Source: Celeribacter arenosi
GTDB taxonomy: Bacteria > Pseudomonadota > Alphaproteobacteria > Rhodobacterales > Rhodobacteraceae
Reading direction: 5' to 3'
Assembly (NCBI RefSeq): GCF_039539485.1
Contig: NZ_BAABDF010000004.1
Coordinates: 1 to 19,367, forward strand
Length of the DNA stretch: 19,367 nt
The notes below the pieces were generated by a model that was not told the origin of the DNA, ran no database searches, and worked only from the letters and a program-made list of their open reading frames with translations. Shown piece after piece: positions 1 through 9,631 of the stretch. A program made the translations under genes and the position numbers. Positions within the stretch are counted from its first letter, which is position 1. Every line of letters starts with the position of its first letter.

Positions 1-72
1 GGCCTGCGTTTCGCTATCCGCGAAGGCGGCCGCACCGTGGGTTCCGGCGTCGTTTCCAAGATTATCGAGTAA
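1..72 (+). CDS. tuf: Elongation factor Tu, C-terminal end (partial)
   Basis: The window opens inside the reading frame of EF-Tu. The last 24 codons (including the TAA stop) encode GLRFAIREGGRTVGSGVVSK followed by IIE, the conserved end of beta-barrel domain 3. EF-Tu is the cytosolic GTPase that delivers aminoacyl-tRNA to the ribosomal A site. The FAIREGGRTVG segment is near invariant in bacterial EF-Tu. An intrinsic terminator follows about 30 bases after the stop, and tRNA-Trp lies downstream, the usual tuf-trpT-secE-nusG arrangement of proteobacteria. A second tuf gene begins at the right edge of the window, so this genome carries at least two copies. The 5' part is outside the window. Confidence 0.96.
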   Translation, partial: GLRFAIREGGRTVGSGVVSKIIE

Positions 73-100
73 GGTCGACTTCACTCGACAGGAAATTGTG

Positions 101-129
101 AAAGGCCGCCCCAGGGCGGCCTTTTTCGT
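101..129 (+). terminator. Intrinsic terminator after tuf
   Basis: A perfect 10-bp stem (AAAGGCCGCC at 101-110 with GGCGGCCTTT at 115-124) closes a CCAG loop and runs into TTTTT at 122-126. This is a canonical rho-independent terminator 28 bases after the tuf stop codon. It separates the str-type tuf transcript from the tRNA-Trp unit. Confidence 0.9.
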
Positions 130-219
130 TTGGTGGGTCAAAATTCGGATGCGCCAGATGAAGCGGAGGTAGAAGCACAGCAATTGAGTGCCACAACCTG
201 TCCGCATGTGTTTTCGGGC

Positions 220-248
220 TTGCAAAGCCAGCGGCGCTTTCGTATCCA
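220..248 (+). promoter_or_regulatory. Candidate sigma-70-type promoter of tRNA-Trp
   Basis: TTGCAA at 220-225 and TATCCA at 243-248 are separated by exactly 17 bases, placing initiation near 255, about nine bases before the mature tRNA 5' end. The TTG core of the -35 box is intact, while the -10 box matches only the first three bases of the consensus. Position and spacing support the call, but there is no experimental evidence. Confidence 0.55.
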
Positions 249-263
249 CGCCCTCGGCTCTTT

Positions 264-339
264 AGGGGTATAGCTCAGTTGGTAGAGCGACGGTCTCCAA
301 AACCGTAGGTCCCGGGTTCGAACCCTGGTGCCCCTGCCA
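264..339 (+). tRNA. trpT: tRNA-Trp (anticodon CCA)
   Basis: A complete 76-nt cloverleaf with encoded 3' CCA. The acceptor stem pairs AGGGGTA (264-270) with TGCCCCT (329-335), including one G-U pair, and G336 is the discriminator base. The D arm is GCTC-AGTTGGTA-GAGC. The anticodon stem ACGGT/ACCGT (290-294 with 302-306) holds the loop CTCCAAA, with anticodon CCA at 297-299 reading UGG. The T arm is CCGGG-TTCGAAC-CCTGG. The anticodon and the G discriminator fit bacterial tRNA-Trp. Its place between tuf and secE is the common proteobacterial location. Confidence 0.97.
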
Positions 340-364
340 TTTTCCACACTTCACGTTGACCTGA

Positions 365-763
365 TCACGCCCCTAGGGCGGTAAAGGCCGCGTATCCCAT
401 CACGCAGATGGCGATGATCGAAATCAGCCAGCTCGCTGAGCGCGCCATTGGCACGCCTGCAATGTAAAAGACGTGATAGGCGATCCGTGCCAGCACATAG
501 ATCGCGGCAGCTAGACGGCTTGCCGCAGTCGAGACATCATTGAGTAGCAAGATCAGCACGAATGGTGCCATCATCATGCCGGACTCGATGCCATTTCGCA
601 GCGCATTGCCGGCACGGGCAAGCATACCATCAGCAAAATCGGCGGGTCGGTTTTTCTGCATCGCGAAGCTCACGCCTCGCCCGACGACATTGGAAAAATG
701 CTGAACCAAAACGCCGATTAGCGTGATTGTCGCGATAAAGAACAGGACATTAATTTCTTGCAC
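365..763 (-). CDS. MAPEG family membrane protein
   Basis: A 132-residue integral membrane protein of the MAPEG family (membrane-associated proteins in eicosanoid and glutathione metabolism). The sequence shows four hydrophobic segments at roughly residues 5-23, 61-75, 82-104 and 110-130. Residues 50-60 (RAGNALRNGIE) match the family signature R-A-x-x-A-x-x-N-x-x-E, associated in the family with glutathione binding and helix packing. The GTG start at 763-761 is chosen because GAGGAGG (776-770 on this strand) lies six bases upstream. The open frame continues further upstream but has no ribosome site and would add non-family sequence. The gene is convergent with tRNA-Trp and divergent from secE, so it is probably a separate unit. 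The family includes glutathione transferases, but bacterial members are mostly uncharacterised and no substrate can be assigned. Confidence 0.85.
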   Translation of the reverse strand: MQEINVLFFIATITLIGVLVQHFSNVVGRGVSFAMQKNRPADFADGMLARAGNALRNGIESGMMMAPFVLILLLNDVSTAASRLAAAIYVLARIAYHVFYIAGVPMARSASWLISIIAICVMGYAAFTALGA

Positions 764-949
764 GGGGTTCCTCCTCAGGTGGCCGTACCAACATGGCCGC
801 GCCTCATTGCTTAGTGAACAGTCGGACCTGCACACCCCGCTGTGCAGGCGCGGCTGCCGTGTTCGTCGATGAGCACATGCACAACACCTGATCCAGCGCC
901 TCACATTTGCCCGATGGATCCGCGACGCCACGGGGGTGCCGCTTGGCCC

Positions 950-978
950 TTGAATTCCGTGACGCCGTGCCGTAGATG
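950..978 (+). promoter_or_regulatory. Weak candidate promoter for secE
   Basis: TTGAAT at 950-955 and TAGATG at 973-978 are 17 bases apart, 32 bases before the secE start. Only three of six -10 positions match consensus. Some promoter is required here because the upstream gene is on the opposite strand, but the exact site is uncertain. Confidence 0.35.
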
Positions 979-1010
979 CAGCAAACACCTAAAGGTTCAG
1001 GAATACGCGA

Positions 1011-1208
1011 ATGGCCACGACCAACCCTCTCCAGTTCATCCAGCAAGTCCGCTCGGAAGTCTCGAAGGTCGTCTGGCCGACCCGCCGGGAAGTTGTTTTG
1101 ACGACCATCATGGTTTTCATCATGTCGGCCCTCACCGCGACATTCTTCTTCATCGTTGATCTGCTGATCCGGACCGGATTGCAGGCGCTTTTGAATTACG
1201 TCGGCTGA
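1011..1208 (+). CDS. secE: Preprotein translocase subunit SecE
   Basis: A 65-residue short-form SecE, the essential subunit of the SecYEG inner-membrane channel that clamps SecY and helps drive export and membrane insertion. Residues 16-27 (EVSKVVWPTRRE) are the diagnostic amphipathic cytoplasmic segment of the family, followed by a single transmembrane helix at about 31-52. The three-helix form of E. coli SecE is about twice this length; a single helix is usual in alphaproteobacteria. The ATG at 1011 follows a modest purine stretch (CAGGAA) with acceptable spacing. SecE normally sits immediately before nusG, but here an FMN-barrel gene lies between them. It begins only 31 bases after the secE stop, which suggests co-transcription. 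Confidence 0.95.
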   Translation: MATTNPLQFIQQVRSEVSKVVWPTRREVVLTTIMVFIMSALTATFFFIVDLLIRTGLQALLNYVG

Positions 1209-1239
1209 CACGGTCGGTCGTTCGCCGCGGGAGGAACCC

Positions 1240-1797
1240 ATGGCTGATCAGTTCGACCAATTGTCCCACAAGCACCAAGATTTCATCACGCGCCAGCACA
1301 TCTTTTTCGTGGGATCTGCCGCGCCCGAAGCGCGCGTGAATATTACCCCCCGATCTACCGAGCATCTGCGAATTGCTGGCCCTGCCGAGGTTCTTTTTCT
1401 GGACTTGACCGGTTCTTCCAATGAAACGGCAGCGCATATGCGGGCCGATGGCCGCCTTACGCTTATGTTCTGTGCATTCGAGGGTCCGCCGCTGATCCTG
1501 CGTCTCTATGGGCGCGGGCGTGCCGTGCGGTATGACGCGCCGCAATTTGCCACGCTTTGGGAAACCCATTTCGGCGGTGAAATACCCAAGGCTGCGCGCC
1601 AAATATTTGTCCAATCCATCGACTTGGTTCAGACCTCATGTGGTTTTGGCGTGCCTGCGTTTCAGTATGAACGCGAACGACCTGCGCTGCGCAATTGGGC
1701 CGCAAAGAAATCCCGTGCGGAGATTGAGTCCTATTGGCGCGAGAAGAACGTGACTTCTATTGATGGACTGCCCACGGGTTTGTTCGATGATGTGTAA
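1240..1797 (+). CDS. Pyridoxamine 5'-phosphate oxidase-like FMN-binding split-barrel protein
   Basis: A 185-residue cytosolic protein of the PNPOx-like flavin split-barrel superfamily. The N-terminal half contains typical barrel strands: FFVGSAAPEARVNITPRS (22-39, the 'A-x-x-G-x-x-N-x-SP'-like region), VLFLDLTGSSNETAAHM (51-67) and RLTLMFCAFEGPPLILRLYG (72-91), matching a subgroup often annotated as pyridoxamine 5'-phosphate oxidase family. The C-terminal part is charged (KKSRAEIESYWREKN) and typical of this subgroup. True PdxH is longer and has different phosphate-binding residues, so pyridoxal phosphate synthesis is not implied; a flavin or F420 cofactor and redox role are inferences from the fold. 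GGGAGG at 1229-1234 gives a strong ribosome site six bases before ATG 1240. It sits between secE and nusG in the same direction. Confidence 0.82.
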   Translation: MADQFDQLSHKHQDFITRQHIFFVGSAAPEARVNITPRSTEHLRIAGPAEVLFLDLTGSSNETAAHMRADGRLTLMFCAFEGPPLILRLYGRGRAVRYDAPQFATLWETHFGGEIPKAARQIFVQSIDLVQTSCGFGVPAFQYERERPALRNWAAKKSRAEIESYWREKNVTSIDGLPTGLFDDV

Positions 1798-1977
1798 TCA
1801 GGTCTAAAGGCTTGAACTCAGGGGTCTGAGGCGGTAGAGCGGGCGCACTCTTCAGAACAGGCGTGCAGCGATTCGAGTTGCGCGCCGATTTATTGTTTCG
1901 GGGAGGCGCATTTTGGCGCATGGGATAAACACGTATCGGCCCCAGTAGGGTCGGACAGAAGGCAAGGGCTAAGGCAG

Positions 1978-2511
1978 ATGGCGAAGCGTTGGTATTCGGT
2001 AAGCGTTCTCTCGAACTTCGAGAAAAAAGTCGCCGAAGCGATCAAGCAAGCCGCGGTCGAAAAGGGTCTTGAGGAACAGATCGAAGAAGTTCTGGTGCCG
2101 ACCGAAGAGGTCATCGAAGTGCGCCGGGGCAAAAAGGTGACCGCTGAGCGTCGCTTCATGCCGGGTTATGTGCTCGTGCGGATGGAGATGACGGACGAAG
2201 GCTATCACCTGATCAACTCGATCAACCGCGTCACCGGTTTCCTCGGCTCCTTTGGTAAACCGATGCCGATGCGCGACAGCGAAGTCGAGGCGATCCTTGG
2301 CCGCGTTGAAGAAGGTGCCGAGGCGCCCCGTTCGACCATCACTTTCGAAGTGGGCGAACAGGTGTCTGTCTCCGAGGGCGCGTTTGAGGGCTTTGACGGC
2401 ATGGTCGAAGAAGTCGATGAGAACAGCCAGCGCCTCAAGGTGTCGGTGTCGATCTTTGGTCGCGCCACGCCGGTCGAATTGGAATTCACGCAGGTCTCTA
2501 AACGGGCCTGA
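1978..2511 (+). CDS. nusG: Transcription termination/antitermination factor NusG
   Basis: A 177-residue NusG, the near-universal elongation factor that binds RNA polymerase through its N-terminal domain, suppresses pausing, and couples to ribosomal S10 or Rho through its C-terminal domain. The NGN domain spans about 4-115, starting KRWYSVSV and including FMPGYVLVRM (60-69), which contacts the beta' clamp. The KOW domain begins near 126 with EQVSVSEGAFEGFDGMVEEV. Length is standard for proteobacteria. The ATG at 1978 is preceded by AAGG at a workable distance. It is separated by 180 bases from the FMN-barrel gene and by 123 bases from rplK. Confidence 0.97.
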   Translation: MAKRWYSVSVLSNFEKKVAEAIKQAAVEKGLEEQIEEVLVPTEEVIEVRRGKKVTAERRFMPGYVLVRMEMTDEGYHLINSINRVTGFLGSFGKPMPMRDSEVEAILGRVEEGAEAPRSTITFEVGEQVSVSEGAFEGFDGMVEEVDENSQRLKVSVSIFGRATPVELEFTQVSKRA

Positions 2512-2518
2512 CCGTGAC

Positions 2519-2534
2519 GGCGCCTTCGGGCGTC
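2519..2534 (+). promoter_or_regulatory. UUCG hairpin between nusG and rplK
   Basis: GGCGCC (2519-2524) pairs with GGCGTC (2529-2534, one G-U) around a TTCG loop, giving the very stable C(UUCG)G tetraloop eight bases after the nusG stop. There is no T-tract, so it is more likely a processing or stability hairpin than a terminator. Confidence 0.5.
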
Positions 2535-2591
2535 AAAGAGCGTGGGAGGCGAGGGCGACGCGTCGTCCGGACCAGACCACACAACATGAGA

Positions 2592-2615
2592 GCCCGCGGA
2601 ACGCGTTTCGTGGGC
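2592..2615 (+). promoter_or_regulatory. Leader hairpin before rplK, candidate L1 autoregulation site
   Basis: GCCCGCG (2592-2598) can pair with CGTGGGC (2609-2615, one G-U) over a ten-base loop, ending ten bases before the AAGGA ribosome site of rplK. In E. coli, L1 represses translation of the rplK-rplA mRNA by binding a leader structure near this position. I see only a hairpin in the right place and cannot show the L1-specific internal-loop motif. Confidence 0.3.
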
Positions 2616-2634
2616 GTTGGAAAAGGAAAAGCCA

Positions 2635-3063
2635 ATGGCTAAGAAACTCGCAGGTATGTTGAAGCTGCAAGTGCCCGCCGGCAAAGCGAACCCGTCCCCA
2701 CCCGTGGGTCCGGCGCTCGGTCAGCGCGGTATCAACATCATGGAATTCTGTAAGGCGTTCAACGCCAAGACACAGGAAATGGAAGCAGGCGCACCCTGTC
2801 CCACCGTGATCACATATTACAGTGACAAATCGTTCTCGATGGAAATCAAAACGCCGCCGGCGTCCTATTTCCTCAAAAAAGCGGCTAAGCTGAAATCCGG
2901 CTCCAGCACCCCCGGTCGTGCGACCGCCGGTTCTGTGACGGTTGCTCAGGTGAAAGAAATCGCCGAAGCAAAAATGAAAGATCTGAACGCAAATAGCGTG
3001 GAAGCTGCAATGCAGATTATCCTCGGCTCGGCGCGCTCTATGGGCATCGAGGTGAAAGGGTAA
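2635..3063 (+). CDS. rplK: 50S ribosomal protein L11
   Basis: A 142-residue L11 (uL11), which binds the GTPase-associated centre of 23S rRNA and supports factor binding and the stringent response through RelA. The proline-rich N-terminal signature NPSPPVGPALGQRGINIMEF runs from residue 19 to 38, and the C-terminal RNA-binding domain follows from about 75. The ATG at 2635 is chosen over an upstream in-frame ATG at 2617: it gives the family MAKK start and is preceded by AAGGA (2623-2627) at seven bases. rplA follows after five bases, the usual translationally coupled L11-L1 pair. Confidence 0.97.
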   Translation: MAKKLAGMLKLQVPAGKANPSPPVGPALGQRGINIMEFCKAFNAKTQEMEAGAPCPTVITYYSDKSFSMEIKTPPASYFLKKAAKLKSGSSTPGRATAGSVTVAQVKEIAEAKMKDLNANSVEAAMQIILGSARSMGIEVKG

Positions 3064-3068
3064 TAATC

Positions 3069-3767
3069 ATGGCAAAGCTTGGTAAACGTACCCGCGCCGC
3101 GCGCGAAGCATTCGAAGGCAAAGATAACCTCTCCGTTGAGGCTGCTGTCGAACTGATCAAAGCAAACGCAAAGTCGAAATTCGACGAGACCGTCGAACTT
3201 GCGTTGAACCTCGGCGTTGACCCGCGTCACGCAGACCAGATGGTCCGTGGCGTTGTGTCCCTGCCCAACGGCACCGGCAAAACGACACGCGTGGCTGTTT
3301 TTGCCCGTGGTGCAAAAGCTGATGAAGCTACCGCAGCTGGCGCAGACGTTGTTGGTGCAGAAGACCTGATGGAAATCGTTCAGGGCGGCACCATCGATTT
3401 CGATCGTTGTATCGCAACCCCCGACATGATGCCGATTGTTGGTCGTCTCGGTAAGGTTCTCGGTCCGCGTAACCTGATGCCGAACCCTAAGGTTGGCACT
3501 GTAACCATGGACGTTAAGGCCGCTGTTGAAGCTGCCAAAGGCGGTCAGGTTCAGTTCAAGGCCGAAAAAGGTGGTGTTGTGCACGCAGGTGTTGGCAAAG
3601 CCTCCTTCGACGAAGCCAAACTGGTTGAAAACGTGCGCGCCTTCGTGGACGCCGTTCAGAAAGCCAAGCCGACAGGCGTCAAAGGCTCTTACATGCAGAA
3701 AGTTTCGATCTCTTCGACCATGGGTCCGAGCGTAACGATCGCCATCGACAGCGCCACTGGCAACTAA
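3069..3767 (+). CDS. rplA: 50S ribosomal protein L1
   Basis: A 232-residue L1 (uL1), the protein of the mobile L1 stalk that moves with deacylated tRNA in the E site. It is also the usual translational repressor of the rplK-rplA mRNA. The family signature around residues 124-146 is clear (GRLGKVLGPRNLMPNP then KVGTVT), and the C-terminal SSTMGPSV motif (about 217-224) is present. Length is typical (E. coli 234). The start codon lies five bases after the rplK stop, with AAAGGG inside the end of rplK as ribosome site. A strong terminator follows 25 bases after the stop, ending this transcription unit. Confidence 0.97.
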   Translation: MAKLGKRTRAAREAFEGKDNLSVEAAVELIKANAKSKFDETVELALNLGVDPRHADQMVRGVVSLPNGTGKTTRVAVFARGAKADEATAAGADVVGAEDLMEIVQGGTIDFDRCIATPDMMPIVGRLGKVLGPRNLMPNPKVGTVTMDVKAAVEAAKGGQVQFKAEKGGVVHAGVGKASFDEAKLVENVRAFVDAVQKAKPTGVKGSYMQKVSISSTMGPSVTIAIDSATGN

Positions 3768-3791
3768 GCCGCGTCGCTTAGCACGAATGTG

Positions 3792-3820
3792 AAAGGCGCT
3801 CCGCATTGGGGCGCCTTTTT
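3792..3820 (+). terminator. Intrinsic terminator after rplA
   Basis: An 11-bp stem (3792-3802 with 3808-3818, one G-U) with loop GCATT and a TTTTT run at 3816-3820. It separates the L11-L1 unit from the L10-L7/L12-RNA polymerase unit, so rplJ needs its own promoter. Confidence 0.88.
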
Positions 3821-3972
3821 ACGTTTCCGGGCTTGGGGCGGGCCGAAACTGCCTCTATGATTGACGCAAGAGCGGGGTTCGTGGTGGGTCGCCAATCCGG
3901 TCGCGCAGCTTTGCCTTAATGTGTGTGCTGAGCGCGCGGGACGCGAGCGGAGCCATTTCCCGCCGACGCCCC

Positions 3973-4001
3973 TTGCACGCCCCGTTAATCCCCTCTAAAC
4001 A
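3973..4001 (+). promoter_or_regulatory. Candidate promoter for the rplJ-rplL-rpoB-rpoC unit
   Basis: TTGCAC (3973-3978) and TAAACA (3996-4001) are 17 bases apart, predicting a start near 4008 and a leader of roughly 230 nt. The TTG core is intact; the other positions match poorly. A promoter is expected between the rplA terminator and rplJ. Confidence 0.45.
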
Positions 4002-4092
4002 CCGCCATGCAGTTCAGCGTACGATTCGTCGTGCGCTGCTTTGCGTTTCGTCCAAGACGGTGGGTTGTCCGGATTTCCGGTCATTAAATCCT

Positions 4093-4128
4093 GCCTGAGA
4101 CGGGAAAGACGAAGAGTTTTCCGTAGGC
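4093..4128 (+). promoter_or_regulatory. Candidate L10 leader (kink-turn-like autoregulatory RNA)
   Basis: An outer stem GCCT/AGGC (4093-4096 with 4125-4128) and an inner 7-bp stem CGGGAAA/TTTTCCG (4101-4107 with 4117-4123, one G-U) are joined by an asymmetric internal loop, GAGA on the 5' side and a single T on the 3' side. GA-rich asymmetric loops between two stems are the hallmark of kink-turns. L10 in complex with L7/L12 is known to bind a kink-turn-like site in its own mRNA leader to repress rplJ-rplL translation. Position, about 110 bases before the start codon, fits. The family assignment has not been checked with a covariance model. Confidence 0.5.
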
Positions 4129-4206
4129 TTGACCTCGGGCGACTTTGGCGCAGCCCCGTAACGGACTTCGAGCCTCGACCCTAACGGGTCTTGGTAGAAT
4201 TGAGCC

Positions 4207-4224
4207 GGGAGGGGTTCCCCTCCC
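4207..4224 (+). promoter_or_regulatory. RBS-proximal hairpin of rplJ
   Basis: GGGAGGG (4207-4213) pairs perfectly with CCCTCCC (4218-4224) over a GTTC loop, only five bases before the GGAG ribosome site at 4230-4233. This 7-bp GC stem probably shapes access of ribosomes to the rplJ start. The 5' arm is also purine-rich like a decoy ribosome site. Confidence 0.6.
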
Positions 4225-4240
4225 AACTTGGAGTAAAACT

Positions 4241-4756
4241 GTGGATAGAGCACAAAAAGAAAAAATGGTCGACGAGCTCGGCCAGATCTTTGACAGCTCT
4301 GGCGTCGTTGTGGTTGCCCACTACGAAGGTCTCACGGTTGCTCAGATGCAGGACCTGCGCGCGCGTATGCGCGAAGTTGGTGGGTCCGTTCGCGTTGCCA
4401 AGAACAAGCTCGCCAAAATCGCTCTTGAAGGAAAGCCCTGCGAAAGCATTGCAAATTTCCTGACGGGCATGACCGTTCTCACCTTCTCGGAAGACCCCGT
4501 GGCAGCTGCCAAGGTCGCCGACGCCTATGCCAAGGAAAACGACAAGTTCGTTATTCTCGGCGGCGCAATGGGTGAAAACGCTCTCGACGTCGACGGTGTG
4601 AAGGCCGTGGCGAAAATGCCGTCTCGCGAGGAGCTTATTGCTTCCATCGTGGGCTGCATTGGCGCTCCCGCTTCCAACATTGCCGGCGCGATTGGCGCTC
4701 CTGCTTCGAACATCGCGGGTATCCTGTCCACCATCGAGGACAAGGCTGCTGCATAA
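4241..4756 (+). CDS. rplJ: 50S ribosomal protein L10
   Basis: A 171-residue L10 (uL10), base of the L7/L12 stalk that recruits translation GTPases. The GTG at 4241 is chosen because GGAG at 4230-4233 lies seven bases upstream and the product then begins MDRAQKEKMVDELG, the standard alphaproteobacterial start. The N-terminal RNA-binding domain (1-130) includes VVVVAHYEGLTVAQMQDLR and RVAKNKLAKIAL. The C-terminal helix, which binds L7/L12 dimers, contains a tandem 11-residue repeat: IGAPASNIAGA at 140-150 and IGAPASNIAGI at 151-161. It is followed by rplL after 69 bases. Synthesis is probably autoregulated through the leader RNA. Confidence 0.96.
   Translation: MDRAQKEKMVDELGQIFDSSGVVVVAHYEGLTVAQMQDLRARMREVGGSVRVAKNKLAKIALEGKPCESIANFLTGMTVLTFSEDPVAAAKVADAYAKENDKFVILGGAMGENALDVDGVKAVAKMPSREELIASIVGCIGAPASNIAGAIGAPASNIAGILSTIEDKAAA
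4658..4723 (+). repeat. 33-bp tandem duplication in the rplJ 3' end
   Basis: Two adjacent 33-base units (4658-4690 and 4691-4723) both start ATTGGCGCTCC and encode IGAPASNIAG plus A or I. The DNA copies differ at several mostly synonymous sites, so the duplication is old and the protein repeat is under selection. It lies in the part of L10 that forms the L7/L12-binding helix. Confidence 0.85.
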
Positions 4757-4825
4757 GCAATCGCAGACCGACGTAGTTGTAATGACACGCGTTGGAACAC
4801 ATCTTAAACGAACGGAAACAGTAAA

Positions 4826-5200
4826 ATGGCTGATCTGAAAAAACTTGCAGAAGAGATCGTGGGTCTCACCCTTCTCGAAGCACAAGAACTGAAAACCATC
4901 CTCAAAGACGAGTATGGCATCGAGCCCGCTGCAGGCGGCGCTGTAATGATGGCTGGTCCTGCTGGCGATGCTGGCGCAGCTGCTGAAGAAAAAACCGAAT
5001 TTGACGTCGTTCTCAAGAACGCCGGCGCTTCCAAGATCAACGTGATCAAAGAAGTCCGTGGCATCACCGGTCTTGGCCTCAAAGAAGCTAAAGACCTGGT
5101 CGAAGCTGGCGGCAAAATCAAAGAAGGCGCGTCCAAGGACGAAGCCGAAGAGATCAAGGCAAAGCTGGAAGCAGCTGGCGCCGAAGTCGAACTGGCCTAA
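4826..5200 (+). CDS. rplL: 50S ribosomal protein L7/L12
   Basis: A 124-residue L7/L12 (bL12), the multicopy stalk protein that contacts EF-Tu, EF-G, IF2 and RF3 and stimulates GTP hydrolysis. The N-terminal dimerisation domain is residues 1-32, the Ala/Gly-rich flexible hinge about 33-56, and the factor-binding C-terminal domain 57-124, with the conserved KINVIKEVRGITGLGLKEAK at 70-89. Length matches the family (120-126). The ribosome site is weak (CGGAA), which is unusual for a protein needed at four or more copies per ribosome; translational coupling or reinitiation from rplJ may compensate, though this is an inference. Confidence 0.97.
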   Translation: MADLKKLAEEIVGLTLLEAQELKTILKDEYGIEPAAGGAVMMAGPAGDAGAAAEEKTEFDVVLKNAGASKINVIKEVRGITGLGLKEAKDLVEAGGKIKEGASKDEAEEIKAKLEAAGAEVELA

Positions 5201-5205
5201 TGGTC

Positions 5206-5223
5206 GCGACCTTTCGGGGTCGC
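5206..5223 (+). promoter_or_regulatory. rplL-rpoB spacer hairpin 1
   Basis: GCGACCT (5206-5212) pairs with GGGTCGC (5217-5223) around TTCG, five bases after the rplL stop. There is no T-tract. It probably protects the 3' end of the ribosomal-protein part of the mRNA. Confidence 0.6.
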
Positions 5224-5233
5224 AAATTACGCA

Positions 5234-5261
5234 GGCTGGGTCCGGTTTTCCGGTCCCAGCC
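5234..5261 (+). promoter_or_regulatory. rplL-rpoB spacer hairpin 2
   Basis: GGCTGGG (5234-5240) pairs with CCCAGCC (5255-5261), then a T-T mismatch, then CCGG/CCGG, closed by a TTTT loop. This is an 11-bp stem. It resembles a terminator stem but lacks a following T-run, fitting a partial attenuator or processing site. Confidence 0.65.
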
Positions 5262-5270
5262 GAACCTGTT

Positions 5271-5303
5271 TTAGAAAGCGCCTTCGCGAAAGGCGTTTTC
5301 TAA
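5271..5303 (+). promoter_or_regulatory. rplL-rpoB spacer hairpin 3 (14-bp stem)
   Basis: TTAGAAAGCGCCTT (5271-5284) pairs over its whole length with AAGGCGTTTTCTAA (5290-5303), one G-U, around CGCGA. A 14-bp stem stacked after another long hairpin in the rplL-rpoB spacer resembles the E. coli situation, where an attenuator and an RNase III site lower rpoBC expression relative to ribosomal proteins. The RNase III role here is inferred. Confidence 0.65.
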
Positions 5304-5325
5304 GGAGAGGTTCGACAGGTCGGGA

Positions 5326-5345
5326 GCATTCGGTGGGACGGATGC
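5326..5345 (+). promoter_or_regulatory. rplL-rpoB spacer hairpin 4
   Basis: GCATTCG (5326-5332) pairs with CGGATGC (5339-5345, one G-U) around a six-base loop. Weaker than the preceding two; function unknown. Confidence 0.4.
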
Positions 5346-5438
5346 GAGAATAGACCAGAGCACTCCGTTTCGTCAGTGTCCGTCCGCCGGCGCCCAACGG
5401 CCGACAGATACGCGAAAATTTGAAAGGTTTAGACGCTT

Positions 5439-9575
<4,137 letters not shown>

Positions 9576-9631
9576 GGCCCCGCGCCTTACTTCTCCCGCG
9601 CCCTTCCGCCGAAATCTGAGGAAATCAAAAG

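Larger units (their letters stand above)
3821..4240 (+). other. Long non-coding leader region of rplJ
   Basis: About 420 bases with no convincing protein gene. The first half (3821-3970) shows nothing I can name. The second half holds a promoter-like pair, a two-stem kink-turn-like structure and a stable hairpin next to the ribosome site, each listed separately. The small open frames here lack ribosome sites and family resemblance. Confidence 0.7.

Noticed and set aside
2946..3806. A 286-codon minus-strand open frame opposite rplA
   Set aside because: A shadow frame: it overlaps L1 and the terminator and has no coding features of its own.
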